Of a stretch of 64,000 nucleotides of DNA, positions 39,800 through 47,997 are shown in pieces (position 1 is the stretch's first letter; each line of letters opens with the position of its first letter). A program made the translations under genes and the position numbers. The notes beneath the pieces were generated by a model. It did no database searches. It was given only the letters and a program-made list of their open reading frames with translations, and had not been told where the DNA came from. Source of the stretch: a virus. The stretch is from IMG/VR virus record IMGVR_UViG_3300006028_000002, positions 1 to 64,000 of that record. One strand, given 5' to 3'.

Positions 39800-40006
39800 A
39801 TGAGGTCTACACAGATATATCGAATCCGCATCGATCAAATAGAACCTAGCCTAGTTCGCACCCAGGTGGAAGCCTGGCGAGTGGCTGCAAATTCTCAAGA
39901 TGAGGCATTTGCTATCGGCCAACGCTACTGGACTGAGTGGATGCATCAGCATCCGGGTACGATCAGCTCATTGAGTATCAATCAGCCAAGTCACAGTGAG
40001 ATGTAA
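39800..40006 (+). CDS. Small hypothetical protein, paralog of the previous gene
   Basis: 68 residues, MRSTQIYRIRIDQIEPSLVR..., ending PGTISSLSINQ. Same leader as the 39607 gene. Function unknown. Confidence 0.6.
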   Translation: MRSTQIYRIRIDQIEPSLVRTQVEAWRVAANSQDEAFAIGQRYWTEWMHQHPGTISSLSINQPSHSEM

Positions 40007-40034
40007 GATTGCTCGATAGGGAGATAGATCATAC

Positions 40035-40232
40035 ATGGCACATCTCGTTTTCATGGCCCTGCGATCGGAACAACACATTGATATGGGTGGTTCCTGCGGC
40101 CACACTTCACCGGACGGTTTCTTTGATGATTGTCTGTGCCGAGATGGTTGGTACATTCCGGCCGGCATCGAAGACGGGTACACCGCAGGTTACTGCGACC
40201 GTAACCACACATATGATAATGCTCCGTTTTAA
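40035..40232 (+). CDS. Small Cys/His-rich protein
   Basis: 65 residues, MAHLVFMALRSEQHIDMGGS, then CGHTSPDGFFDDCLCRDGWY, and an aromatic acidic end. Cys and His spacing suggests zinc. Function unknown. Confidence 0.5.
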   Translation: MAHLVFMALRSEQHIDMGGSCGHTSPDGFFDDCLCRDGWYIPAGIEDGYTAGYCDRNHTYDNAPF

Positions 40233-40256
40233 TAAGAAACCAAGAACGGAGTAATC

Positions 40257-40430
40257 ATGAGCACGATGCCGACCGGCCAGCCCAATCCCCATCCGTCCGG
40301 GCTGGCCTGGTATCGGCTGCGCTCCGGTGAGTGGGTGCAAGCCGCTGCTGACGATCCGCGCTGGATGAAAGGCGCCACCCGCAACCATAGACGCAAGTCC
40401 CCCCGCAAAGCAAAGCGAGATGATCGATGA
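40257..40430 (+). CDS. Small basic protein
   Basis: 57 residues, MSTMPTGQPNPHPSGLAWYR..., with a basic C-terminus (RNHRRKSPRKAKRDDR). CGGAG site. Overlaps the next gene by four bases. Confidence 0.55.
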   Translation: MSTMPTGQPNPHPSGLAWYRLRSGEWVQAAADDPRWMKGATRNHRRKSPRKAKRDDR

Positions 40431-40621
40431 CTGATCCCACCCTGCCCCGCGTGTTCGTCAAAAGTACGGGCCGCTGGGAATACCAGAAGATCTGCGCTAA
40501 CCCGGACTGCCCGGTGCGGACGTTCACCTCATTCCGCCGGGACACCAAATACCACCACGTGAACTGCCGTATGGCCGCATCCCGGCGACGGCGCGCGGAG
40601 AATCACCCGAACAGCACGTAA
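40427..40621 (+). CDS. Small zinc-binding basic protein
   Basis: 64 residues with CANPDCPVRTFTSFRRD...HHVNCRM, a probable CxxxxC...H...C zinc site of the type seen in phage nucleic-acid binders. Function unknown. Confidence 0.6.
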   Translation: MTDPTLPRVFVKSTGRWEYQKICANPDCPVRTFTSFRRDTKYHHVNCRMAASRRRRAENHPNST

Positions 40622-40748
40622 CACCCAGACCTCGCCATCCGATAAGGATCCTCCTGCGCCCCCTGGTATCGGCGTGCGCACGGCTACATAGTCTTGTCGG
40701 TGGCAGCGCTCGTCAGGCAGCGCCCCCAACCCCCTCGGAGATGACCCC

Positions 40749-41414
40749 ATGACCAGCACCGACACCCTCACCCGCGAGCGTTGGCTAGAGCTCGCGATCG
40801 ACACCTACTGGCGCCCCCGGTTCGCCGAGCTCGGCTACCCCCTGCCCGAGCGCTTTCACGTCTCGGTGGGTTTCGGCCACGGCGCCAAGCGGGAATCCGC
40901 GAACATCGAGGCGCAGTGCTGGTCCCGCACGGCCAGCGCCGATGCCGTCAACCACATTTTCATCTGCCCCACCGTGGCCAGCACCACACACGTACTCGCC
41001 CTGCTGGGCCATGAGCTGGCGCACGCCGCGCTCGATTCGGATGCCGGGATCCAGGACGGCCACGTAAAGCGGTTCGCCGCGATCATGACGCAGCTCGGTT
41101 TCGAGGGTCCGATGACCTCAACGCAGACCACCGCGGAGCTGGAGGTAGACCTGGTGATCGTGGCCACCGAGCTGGGCGACTACCCGCACGGCGCGCTTGA
41201 TGTCACCCGGGCCCGCACCCGCACCGAGGTACCGGTGCCCCGCGGTGGTGGCGGTGGCGGTCCCAAAATCCGCACCGGTCCCCCGCCGCAGCGCTCGCGC
41301 CGCATCAAGTGCGAATGCCCGTGCTGCGGGTACGCGGTCGACACGACGCGAAAGTGGATCGCCCTCGGTGCGCCGCGCTGCCCAGGTGGCACCGAAATGT
41401 TGATCCTCAGCTGA
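40749..41414 (+). CDS. SprT-like zinc metallopeptidase
   Basis: 221 residues. ALLGHELAHAALD is the HExxH zinc-peptidase motif, followed by a third ligand area (HVKRFAAIM), a low-complexity PRGGGGGGPK hinge and a C-terminal zinc ribbon (CECPCCGYAV...APRCPG). SprT family members (human SPRTN) cut proteins crosslinked to DNA. In phages the family may clear DNA-protein blocks or act against host defence. ATG at 40749; cargo region. Confidence 0.8.
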   Translation: MTSTDTLTRERWLELAIDTYWRPRFAELGYPLPERFHVSVGFGHGAKRESANIEAQCWSRTASADAVNHIFICPTVASTTHVLALLGHELAHAALDSDAGIQDGHVKRFAAIMTQLGFEGPMTSTQTTAELEVDLVIVATELGDYPHGALDVTRARTRTEVPVPRGGGGGGPKIRTGPPPQRSRRIKCECPCCGYAVDTTRKWIALGAPRCPGGTEMLILS

Positions 41415-41441
41415 ATCAACCTCCTAAGAGATGAGAAACGC

Positions 41442-41549
41442 ATGATCCATATCATCATCCCCCCTGTCCTTGTCCTCATCGTGGCCTACCTACTGCTCGT
41501 GCATTTTGCGCCCGGGATTCCCTGGGCCACCTTCCTTTTTAGTCACTAA
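41442..41549 (+). CDS. Tiny membrane peptide
   Basis: 35 residues, MIHIIIPPVLVLIVAYLLLV then PWATFLFSH: one membrane helix. Short enough to be in doubt, though an AAGAGATGAGAAACGC leader precedes it. Confidence 0.4.
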   Translation: MIHIIIPPVLVLIVAYLLLVHFAPGIPWATFLFSH

Positions 41550-41562
41550 GAAACCAGGAGTT

Positions 41563-41751
41563 ATGGAAGACGACAAACCCACCACTAAGCGCTACACCGC
41601 CGGATTTGTACCAGACGATTATGTGAGACCGGAAATGGGTGTCTGGGAAACCCCCGACTGGGTACAGCAGGCCACTTTTCAGCCCGATGGCGTGCGCACC
41701 GGCTCAGACGGTCGGCTGCTCACCGAGGGTTGCACCGGATTTGGAGGATGA
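41563..41751 (+). CDS. Small hypothetical protein
   Basis: 62 residues, MEDDKPTTKRYTAGFVPDDY, polar with a Gly/Asp-rich end. AGGAG site before the ATG. Function unknown. Confidence 0.55.
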   Translation: MEDDKPTTKRYTAGFVPDDYVRPEMGVWETPDWVQQATFQPDGVRTGSDGRLLTEGCTGFGG

Positions 41752-41755
41752 GTGA

Positions 41756-41947
41756 ATGAGTAAACCCAACAGCAACGATGAGACCGCAGTTGTGCAAGAG
41801 CGGTTTGTGATCCATGTCTGCGTCCCCCTGCCCGCGTCGGATCAGGTCATGCACGTACGCGGGAAGTTGAAAGAATTGATCGGTGACGCCGTAGCGGCTG
41901 CGGTATGGAACTCCTACGGCGAAAGGTCAGAGGTGATAGTCCGATGA
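41756..41947 (+). CDS. Small hypothetical protein
   Basis: 63 residues, MSKPNSNDETAVVQERFVIH, beta-alpha, with one helix of the ferredoxin-like kind. Overlaps the next by four bases. Function unknown. Confidence 0.55.
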   Translation: MSKPNSNDETAVVQERFVIHVCVPLPASDQVMHVRGKLKELIGDAVAAAVWNSYGERSEVIVR

Positions 41948-42276
41948 GTAATCTGATTGACGTCGATATCGAGATCGGGGAACAGTCCGTCTATGACGAG
42001 CGCCGGGTAGCACTGCGAATCAGCGGCACCGAGTCAATGCCCGCGCAGCCTAGTGGCCGTTTTCAGCCGCACGGCATCATCATCGTGTACGGCAAGCCGC
42101 GCGGTGAGCAGTGGCGCTGCATCCGGGTGGAAGTGTACGGACCCAAATTAAAGACCGGTGGTGGTTATTCTGCCACGATCGCAAAAACCGTCTGGTGCGG
42201 CCATGACGACATGCCGAACTGGGTACACGGTTTCGTGGGCAAATACTGGCCGCTGCAAGATCACGGAGGAAGATGA
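41944..42276 (+). CDS. Small beta-rich hypothetical protein
   Basis: 110 residues, MSNLIDVDIEIGEQSVYDER..., mostly strands with a GGGYSATIAKTVWCGHDDMP region. Last rightward gene before the terminator at 42311. Function unknown. Confidence 0.6.
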   Translation: MSNLIDVDIEIGEQSVYDERRVALRISGTESMPAQPSGRFQPHGIIIVYGKPRGEQWRCIRVEVYGPKLKTGGGYSATIAKTVWCGHDDMPNWVHGFVGKYWPLQDHGGR

Positions 42277-42310
42277 CGCGCCATGCAAACCGTCCAGGAT
42301 GCGAAGACGT

Positions 42311-42354
42311 CCCCCGGTCAGGTTTCGGACCGACTGCTCTGACCCGACCGGGGG
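42311..42354. terminator. Hairpin between convergent gene and P450
   Basis: CCCCCGGTC / GACCGGGGG, 9-bp stem with a 26-base loop; likely bidirectional between converging genes. The stem sequence nearly repeats that at 33303. Confidence 0.55.
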
Positions 42355-42381
42355 TCTCCCATCCACAGAGAGGCACCCATG

Positions 42382-43680
42382 CTACCCGGTGGGGGCCTTC
42401 ACCCGGGGTCGCAGTACCAGCAGGGCATCATCCCGCGGGCCCCGGGTCATGATGTAGCGGCCAGGGGGGATGGCCGGGGCCCCTGGTGGGCGAGCCCAGT
42501 CCTCAAACCGCTGGAGGGTTTGCGCCAGCACCAGCGTGCCGATCATCAACGCCATGTCTTTGCCGATGCAGGACCGCTTACCCGAGCCGAACGGCTGCCA
42601 CGTGGCCCGCTGGCCAGCGCTGAGCGAAGCGCGGAACCGGGTCGGGTCAAACGTCTCCGGATCCTGCCACGCCCGTGGATTGCGCCCGAGCGCGTGCGGC
42701 ACCAGGAAAATCTGATCCCCGGGCCGCAGCTCGAATTCACCGAGCTGGGTGGCTGCGGCGACGTTGCGGAAAAACGCCGGGAATGACGGGTGCAGTCGCA
42801 GGGTCTCAGTCAGCACCGCCGCGGTGAACTCCAGCCGGGGCAACTGCTCGACGCGCGGTGGTTCGGTGCCGCAGACCTCGGCCACCTCCCAGTACAGGTC
42901 GTTGCGCAGCCCGGGGTCGGCTGCCAGGTACAGGCACGCCCAGGCCATCGCGGACGAACTCGACTCGTACCCGCCGAGCAGCAGGATCACCACCTGGTCG
43001 TGGATCTGCTCGGCGCTCAGAGGGGGCTCGGCGGTGTACATCCGCCACAACAGATCCTCGCCCGGACCCTGCTCCCAGCGCTCGGCCAGCAGTCGCGCCA
43101 CCTCGGCATGCAGCGCAGCCGTAGCGCGTCGGTATTCCCGGGCCGCCGGCAGCCACAGGGGCAGAAACACTCGATCGGCCATGGTGCCGAACACCGGTTG
43201 CGTCAGCTCAATGAGCCGGTGCAGCCGGGCGCCGGAGCCGAACAGGTGCCGCAGCAACACCTCCAGATTGAGCGCCCGCAGCTCGGTGGCCAGCGGGATG
43301 GGTAGTGCGGTGTTCCAGGTGTCCATCCGGGCGCCCCAGAGCTCTACAGAGGACTCGACGGCGCCGCGCAGCCCCTCCCGGGTAAACGAGGGATTCATCA
43401 ACCCCCGGATGCGTCGCCATTCGCCCGGGTCGTTGGTGGTGAAGATCGCGTGTGCGCCCACCGGCTGGCGAATCGTGGCGTAGATGGGGCCGCCTTTGTC
43501 GAACGCCTCCGCGGAATACCCGGTGAGCACTTGGCGGTACAGGCCCGGGTCGGAGACCACCCACCAGGACCGCCGGCCCGGAATCGGCAGCCGGGCGATG
43601 CCGCCCCCGACGATGGCCGCCGCGGTGAGGTACTCGGTGGGATCCCGGTACCGCAGGCTTTTGGCCAGCTCGCGCAGCAT
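42382..43680 (-). CDS. Cytochrome P450 monooxygenase
   Basis: 432 residues. The I-helix has LLGGYESSSSAMAWACLYLA, the K-helix ETLRLHPSFP (ExxR), a PETFDPTRF meander and a heme site FGSGKRSCIGKDMAL (~365-380) with the cysteine ligand. It looks complete, with no signal peptide. P450s hydroxylate or oxidise small molecules with electrons from ferredoxin; none is encoded nearby, so it would use host partners. Together with the flavin monooxygenase and the haloperoxidase it forms an oxidative set. Substrate unknown. Confidence 0.92.
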   Translation of the reverse strand: MLRELAKSLRYRDPTEYLTAAAIVGGGIARLPIPGRRSWWVVSDPGLYRQVLTGYSAEAFDKGGPIYATIRQPVGAHAIFTTNDPGEWRRIRGLMNPSFTREGLRGAVESSVELWGARMDTWNTALPIPLATELRALNLEVLLRHLFGSGARLHRLIELTQPVFGTMADRVFLPLWLPAAREYRRATAALHAEVARLLAERWEQGPGEDLLWRMYTAEPPLSAEQIHDQVVILLLGGYESSSSAMAWACLYLAADPGLRNDLYWEVAEVCGTEPPRVEQLPRLEFTAAVLTETLRLHPSFPAFFRNVAAATQLGEFELRPGDQIFLVPHALGRNPRAWQDPETFDPTRFRASLSAGQRATWQPFGSGKRSCIGKDMALMIGTLVLAQTLQRFEDWARPPGAPAIPPGRYIMTRGPRDDALLVLRPRVKAPTG

Positions 43681-43704
43681 GAGCGTGAACCCTACCGGAG
43701 ACGC

Positions 43705-43742
43705 AAAAAGACCCCCATCTCCCGTGCGCAGGGAAATGGGGG
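43705..43742 (-). terminator. Rho-independent terminator reading left
   Basis: A near-perfect hairpin (CCCCCAT / ATGGGGG with extension TCCC / GGGA) followed on the minus strand by TCTTTTTGC. Ends transcripts from the membrane-gene side before the P450. Confidence 0.75.
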
Positions 43743-43844
43743 CCTCGGTGGGGGTGTCTTCAGTTGTGGGAGGAGAACATTCTCGGAACCGTCGTGCTCA
43801 GCGATGGTGGCCGGCCCTGGAAGCCTGACCGGCCGAGGCAAAGC

Positions 43845-44084
43845 CTACACCAGCGCCAGCACCAGCCGGATAGCGATCGCGGTCAGTGCCGCTGCGGTCA
43901 GGCAGGCCAGGCACATCCGGGGGGCCGGCGTGCGCACGCGGTGCCGGGCGGTCTCCGGTGAGCGGGTCAGCGCCAGCGTGTAGGCCGAGCGCAACCCGGG
44001 GTCGGAGAGCATTGCCCAGGTGATGACGGTTGCGGCGGATGGGCCGGTGCCAGCACGGCGTTTGCGCGGGGTCCGGGCGCTCAC
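43845..44084 (-). CDS. Basic single-pass membrane protein
   Basis: 79 residues, MSARTPRKRRAGTGPSAATV then a C-terminal helix (CLACLTAAALTAIAIRLVLA). GTG start at 44084. Function unknown. Confidence 0.55.
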   Translation of the reverse strand: MSARTPRKRRAGTGPSAATVITWAMLSDPGLRSAYTLALTRSPETARHRVRTPAPRMCLACLTAAALTAIAIRLVLALV

Positions 44085-44180
44085 GTTCAGCAGAGGTTAG
44101 TGGCCAGGTAAGTTTTCGGTAATAAGCGCAGCGTAGTGCACCCGTTAGCTGCGTGATGCACGTGCCGATGTGCTGTGCGG

Positions 44181-44687
44181 TTACTTGCGGTGCCGGCCCC
44201 CGGTGCTGGCGGGTGTCCGGGTGCGGATGCCCACGGTTGCGGTAACTCTGCCGGGTCGCTGCCCGTTCGGCCTAGTCACGGAGAGCACCAGCGCGCCCAG
44301 CAGCGCCACCAGCCCGGCGGTGCGGGCCGGGTCCAGGTATTCGCGCATCGAGGTGTGCGAGCCCACCACCACCGCGCCGAGCACCACCACTGCGGCGACC
44401 AGCCAGATTTTGGCGACCAGCCAGCGGGGGCAGCCGCGCGCCTGGTACGGCCGGGCCAACACCGCGCCCGAGCCCACGGTGGCCGCCGCGCAGGGGATCA
44501 GCACCGCCCACTGCACGGTGTGCATCAGGTTGTTGAGCGCGCCCAGCGCGGGGGCATCCACCGGCCAGGTAGCCAGTCCCAGATCGAGCGCGAGCGCGGC
44601 GGCCAACACGCCCATCCAGCCCACCATGCCGATCAGATGCACGGTGAGCCAGATGGCGCGCCGCCCCCTCCCCAGCGGACGTGTCAT
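44181..44687 (-). CDS. Four-helix integral membrane protein
   Basis: 168 residues. Hydrophobic stretches VHLIGMVGWMGVLAAALALD, MHTVQWAVLIPCAAATVGSG, WLVAKIWLVAAVVVLGAVVV and GLVALLGALVLSV predict about four helices; the end is basic. The His and Trp pattern is reminiscent of CopD/DUF2269-like proteins, but I cannot confirm this. Cargo of unknown role. Confidence 0.6.
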   Translation of the reverse strand: MTRPLGRGRRAIWLTVHLIGMVGWMGVLAAALALDLGLATWPVDAPALGALNNLMHTVQWAVLIPCAAATVGSGAVLARPYQARGCPRWLVAKIWLVAAVVVLGAVVVGSHTSMREYLDPARTAGLVALLGALVLSVTRPNGQRPGRVTATVGIRTRTPASTGGRHRK

Positions 44688-44735
44688 GTCGAGCTAACGA
44701 AAAAACTGTCCTGGGGTTACGAGCAAGCGAGGCCA

Positions 44736-45059
44736 TCAGCGCAATCCAGCCAGCACGATAAGCGGTAACGCTGCCCATTCTTGTGCAATCGTATACTCTC
44801 TTTGCTCGGGAGAGTATTCATGCGGAGGCGAGCAACTTGACCGAACCAAACTACCGTCATTGATGTGCTTGCCAACTACGCAGATAGTTGGATACATACT
44901 GATCTTGACACCAACCCGGCCAAAAGCCATGACATACAACGGATCTACATAATCAAGCTGTTTCCACACCGAGAGCGTTACTTGCCGAGATCCAACCATG
45001 AGCACGCGTACTTCCGCAGTGAGCACCTCAACGGTGGCCGTGTTCGTCTGTGTAGGCAT
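44736..45059 (-). CDS. Small hypothetical actinophage-type protein
   Basis: 107 residues. EVLTAEVRVLMVGSRQVTLS then VWKQLDYVDPLYVMAFGRVG is a familiar small actinophage architecture with no assigned function. Local AT content is higher than around it. Function unknown. Confidence 0.6.
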   Translation of the reverse strand: MPTQTNTATVEVLTAEVRVLMVGSRQVTLSVWKQLDYVDPLYVMAFGRVGVKISMYPTICVVGKHINDGSLVRSSCSPPHEYSPEQREYTIAQEWAALPLIVLAGLR

Positions 45060-45068
45060 GCTGTGAGG

Positions 45069-45731
45069 CTAGTGCGTCACCGGCACATTCGGCCCGAACA
45101 CGATTTGACTACCTGCGCTCGGCGGCTGGCCTGGCACCACGGGCCCGGGATTGATCGGAATCAGCGGGATGATGTTGGGATTGGTGCTGCATTGGAACAG
45201 CACGTAGGCCAGCGGCGGGATGTCGAGCTGCTGATTGTCGATCTGGAGCAGGTGGGCATCGGCCACGTAGAGATCCACACAGGTGTGCAGCCACACGGTG
45301 CGCTCGGAAGGCAACGGCAGCGGGGTGCCCGGCGGGGGCAGAATTTCCAGCGGCACGATCGGCGGCTGCTCGCGCTGCGCCGGAGCGGTGGTGGGTGGCG
45401 GGTTGTACACCGGGCCCGGTGCGGGTGCTGCGGGTGCGGGTGCTGCGGGTGCGGGTGCTGCGGGTCCAGGTGCCGGGGTCACGGGTGCCGGCCGGTTGCG
45501 CCCCAGCAGCCGATCCAGCAGGCTGCGATGCGGTGCGGGGGCAACCGGATCAGCCGGCGCGGGAGCTACCGCAGCGGCCGGGTCAGGGGTGCACAGGATG
45601 CTGCTGGGCAGCAGCTCGAACCCGGGTGCACACGGGTTGACCGGGGCCGCGTCGGCCATCCCGGGCATGGCCAGCAGCAATCCGGTAGCGGTGGCGATCG
45701 CGGCCAGTGGGGGCAATAGTCGTTTCCACAT
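45069..45731 (-). CDS. Secreted Pro/Ala-rich protein
   Basis: 220 residues. MWKRLLPPLAAIATATGLLL ends in an AMPGMADA-type signal-peptidase site. The mature part has CAPGFELLPSSILC, a long Pro/Ala repeat (APAPAAPAPAAPAPG) and a Cys-containing C-terminal domain (HTCVDLYV, VLFQCSTN). It resembles mycobacterial exported proteins. A lysogen could display it outside. Start 45731 gives the signal peptide. Confidence 0.65.
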   Translation of the reverse strand: MWKRLLPPLAAIATATGLLLAMPGMADAAPVNPCAPGFELLPSSILCTPDPAAAVAPAPADPVAPAPHRSLLDRLLGRNRPAPVTPAPGPAAPAPAAPAPAAPAPGPVYNPPPTTAPAQREQPPIVPLEILPPPGTPLPLPSERTVWLHTCVDLYVADAHLLQIDNQQLDIPPLAYVLFQCSTNPNIIPLIPINPGPVVPGQPPSAGSQIVFGPNVPVTH

Positions 45732-45884
45732 GCGCACTCCTGGTTGCTCGATCAGGGACTCCCTGCCCGGGATCAACGATCGAGCACCCGTCAGGATGCG
45801 CGCCAGTCTTACGGGTTGCTACAGTGTGCGGCGCCTGCGATTTCCTTGTCCCCCCTTGGCGCAGGTGATGGGTTCCCCTCAAAG

Positions 45885-45933
45885 AGTTGACCCGGCCGAG
45901 CGCACAAGACTCCACACCACGGCCGGGTCAACT
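45885..45933. terminator. Strong terminator after the lysis/tail operon
   Basis: 13-bp perfect stem (AGTTGACCCGGCC and complement) with a 23-base loop. It follows the leftward operon's last stop (45966) and precedes the secreted protein's gene. On the plus strand CCTGTTTCTC follows. Confidence 0.7.
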
Positions 45934-45945
45934 CCTGTTTCTCTA

Positions 45946-45954
45946 CCTACCCCG
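45946..45954 (-). promoter_or_regulatory. Start-associated element CGGGGTAGG without adjacent start
   Basis: Minus-strand CGGGGTAGGTAGAG, 12 bases after the stop at 45966 and just before the terminator. No start codon follows closely, so it may be a vestige or have another role. Confidence 0.4.
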
Positions 45955-45965
45955 GATTACATCTT

Positions 45966-46250
45966 TTAGAGCAGCCCGCCGACCAGCTTGCTGATCAGGT
46001 CGCTGGCCACCACTTGCGGAGCATTCCGCACTGGCGATACCAGTGGTGTGGCGTGGGTCGCCACTGCCTTGGCAGCGAATAGAGCAAACACCCCACCCAG
46101 TACCGGGCTGAGAATCTTGGAGATAGTCGGAGGTACCAGGCCGGAGGTCAGCACTGCCGTGGACAGCGCCGAGGCGATACCCACCACCGGGCCGATGATG
46201 TTTGCCACGTCATGGACAACCTGGGGAACGGGCGCAATGGGACTAGCCAT
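45966..46250 (-). CDS. Hydrophobic membrane protein, lysis candidate
   Basis: 94 residues, MASPIAPVPQVVHDVANIIG, with hydrophobic stretches VVGIASALSTAVLTSGLV and VLGGVFALFAAKAVA. Last gene of the leftward structural/lysis operon, before the terminator. Possibly a second holin-like protein. Start ATG 46250 has AAGGTGG. Confidence 0.5.
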   Translation of the reverse strand: MASPIAPVPQVVHDVANIIGPVVGIASALSTAVLTSGLVPPTISKILSPVLGGVFALFAAKAVATHATPLVSPVRNAPQVVASDLISKLVGGLL

Positions 46251-46302
46251 GGAGAAAACCACCTTATGTGGATAATTGAGAATTGCGATATACGGGAAAC
46301 GC

Positions 46303-47256
46303 TTAAACGGTGGGCCGGGTCTCTAGACACAGGGTCGCGCCATCGGGGCACGCCGTGACATCCCAGGTCACCACCAGGTGAATCGTGCCATCGCGCAACT
46401 CCTCGAAATTGTGCGGCACCAGATTGTTAGTGTTGGGGGTCAGTGCGGTTTGATCCCACGTCCAATCGTTGATGCCTCCGGCGGCACCCTGGGCGAACAC
46501 CCGGATATAGCCGGGACCGGTCATTGAACTCGTGGCGGCTGAGAACCATGCCATGCGCTTATCTGCCGAGGCGGCTCCGGTGGGGCATTCGATGACACGG
46601 CGCCCCTTACCGGTGATGAACCATTGCTGCATATTGTCATCCTCCTGATGGCGGGCGCGGGTGTAGGGATGCTGGCCGAAATCCGGCCGTATCATTGCTT
46701 CGTTGACGTCGCAGTCAACCCCGTCCACGGTCACGGTCTTGATGTGCTGATAAATGTGCGCCTGCGGATGGATCTGGCCACCCGACCAGGCTCCAGCCTG
46801 CCACGCCCAGGTCGCGGTGCCATTGGCGAGCGCGCGTTTTACCGGGTAGAAGCCGCCATAGATGCCGACCCGCTCCACGCCAATCACACTGGCCGCGCCG
46901 CGCAGATAATCATCGATGACACCCTGCTGAGCTTCGCTGGCATCCCAGTCCGCGGAGAAATACACGGGTCGCTCGGCCGCCGGATACCCTATCTGATCCA
47001 ATTGATTCTGCGCCGAATGCGCGTCCATCACACCCGCGTTGTACCCGCCGAGCATTCTATCGGCGGTAGTTTCCCAGTTGACGATAACGGCGATTCCCGC
47101 CGCGGTGAGTGCCTGGTACTCATTTTTTGTGAGCAGCTTGCCGGGTAGTCCCGGGCCGCCGGGGGTCAGGTACCGGCAAACAAAACCGAAGCCTGCGTCT
47201 TTGATGGCGGCAGCACTCGGCACACCGCCCGCGAAATCGATGCCGTAAAGAGCCAT
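46303..47256 (-). CDS. DUF1906 (Rv2525c-like) glycoside hydrolase-like endolysin
   Basis: 317 residues. MALYGIDFAGGVPSAAAIKD, then VIVNWETTADRMLGGYNAGV, YFSADWDASEAQQ and YGGFYPVKRALANG are the TIM-barrel markers of DUF1906 proteins. Actinophages use them as peptidoglycan-degrading lysins. The last ~110 residues form a second domain that may bind cell wall. Lies next to a holin candidate and coiled-coil membrane protein, which supports a lysis role. TAATG overlap defines the start. Confidence 0.8.
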   Translation of the reverse strand: MALYGIDFAGGVPSAAAIKDAGFGFVCRYLTPGGPGLPGKLLTKNEYQALTAAGIAVIVNWETTADRMLGGYNAGVMDAHSAQNQLDQIGYPAAERPVYFSADWDASEAQQGVIDDYLRGAASVIGVERVGIYGGFYPVKRALANGTATWAWQAGAWSGGQIHPQAHIYQHIKTVTVDGVDCDVNEAMIRPDFGQHPYTRARHQEDDNMQQWFITGKGRRVIECPTGAASADKRMAWFSAATSSMTGPGYIRVFAQGAAGGINDWTWDQTALTPNTNNLVPHNFEELRDGTIHLVVTWDVTACPDGATLCLETRPTV

Positions 47257-47609
47257 TAGTCCCCCGGCCGGATGATGATTTTGTCCCGGCCTGCGGGGTT
47301 GTCCCCGTTGATGCCGGCGGTGAGCAGTTTGGAGCGCTGGGCTCTGAGCTCTGCCATGTTTTTGGTCACGGCATCCTCGTATACCGCGGGTGGGAGGTGG
47401 ATGGGCATCATGAAACTCTGTTGCAATACCTGACCGAGCACGTGCAGCGCCGCGGTGTGCAGATAGCACAGCAGCACCGGAGCCGGGCCTTGCGGGGTCG
47501 GCATGATCGCCAGCGTCACCTCGAACGCCCAGTCCTCACCCAGGGCCAGCTTCTCCACGGTCTCCCGGATGATGGGGCGCACCGATTCGAGAACTTCGGT
47601 TACAGCCAC
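47256..47609 (-). CDS. Hypothetical lysis-region protein
   Basis: 117 residues, starting at GTG 47609 with AGGAGG ten bases upstream. EVLESVRPIIRETVEKLALG is helical, followed by FEVTLAIMPTPQGPAPVLLC strands and a helical end. Probably a tail or lysis accessory. Function unknown. Confidence 0.6.
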   Translation of the reverse strand: MAVTEVLESVRPIIRETVEKLALGEDWAFEVTLAIMPTPQGPAPVLLCYLHTAALHVLGQVLQQSFMMPIHLPPAVYEDAVTKNMAELRAQRSKLLTAGINGDNPAGRDKIIIRPGD

Positions 47610-47628
47610 AGTGACGCGTCCTCCTGCC

Positions 47629-47997
47629 CTATGCGGTGGGTGCCGGGGGTGCTGGTGCGGGCACCGGGTTGGCCGGATCGGCACCCAGGCCGCGCAGCGT
47701 CGTTTCGGTCGCCTGGAGCTTTGAAATATCGGGGGCCAGGGTGTCCATCGCGGCGGTCACCGCAGCCTGGTTACCGGAGCTGATGGCGGCCTGAAGTGCC
47801 TCCAGCTTGGTGCGGATCGAGGCGGCGTCATCGGCGAGCGCGTTGGTCACGGCATCGAGTGCGGCAAGCGTGTTTTCGGCGGTGGCCATTCTTAACTCCA
47901 ATTGTTTCAATCGGGATTCATGATCGGTGAGTTCAGTGATGATCGTGGGCAGCGCATTGACGTTGTTCAGAACCACCACCCAATCGGACAGGTTCAT
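47629..47997 (-). CDS. Coiled-coil protein
   Basis: 122 residues, MNLSDWVVVLNNVNALPTII, with continuous heptads (LKQLELRMATAENTLAALDA) and a Pro/Ala tail. ATGA overlap with the holin gene. It could be a holin partner or tail-associated. Confidence 0.6.
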   Translation of the reverse strand: MNLSDWVVVLNNVNALPTIITELTDHESRLKQLELRMATAENTLAALDAVTNALADDAASIRTKLEALQAAISSGNQAAVTAAMDTLAPDISKLQATETTLRGLGADPANPVPAPAPPAPTA

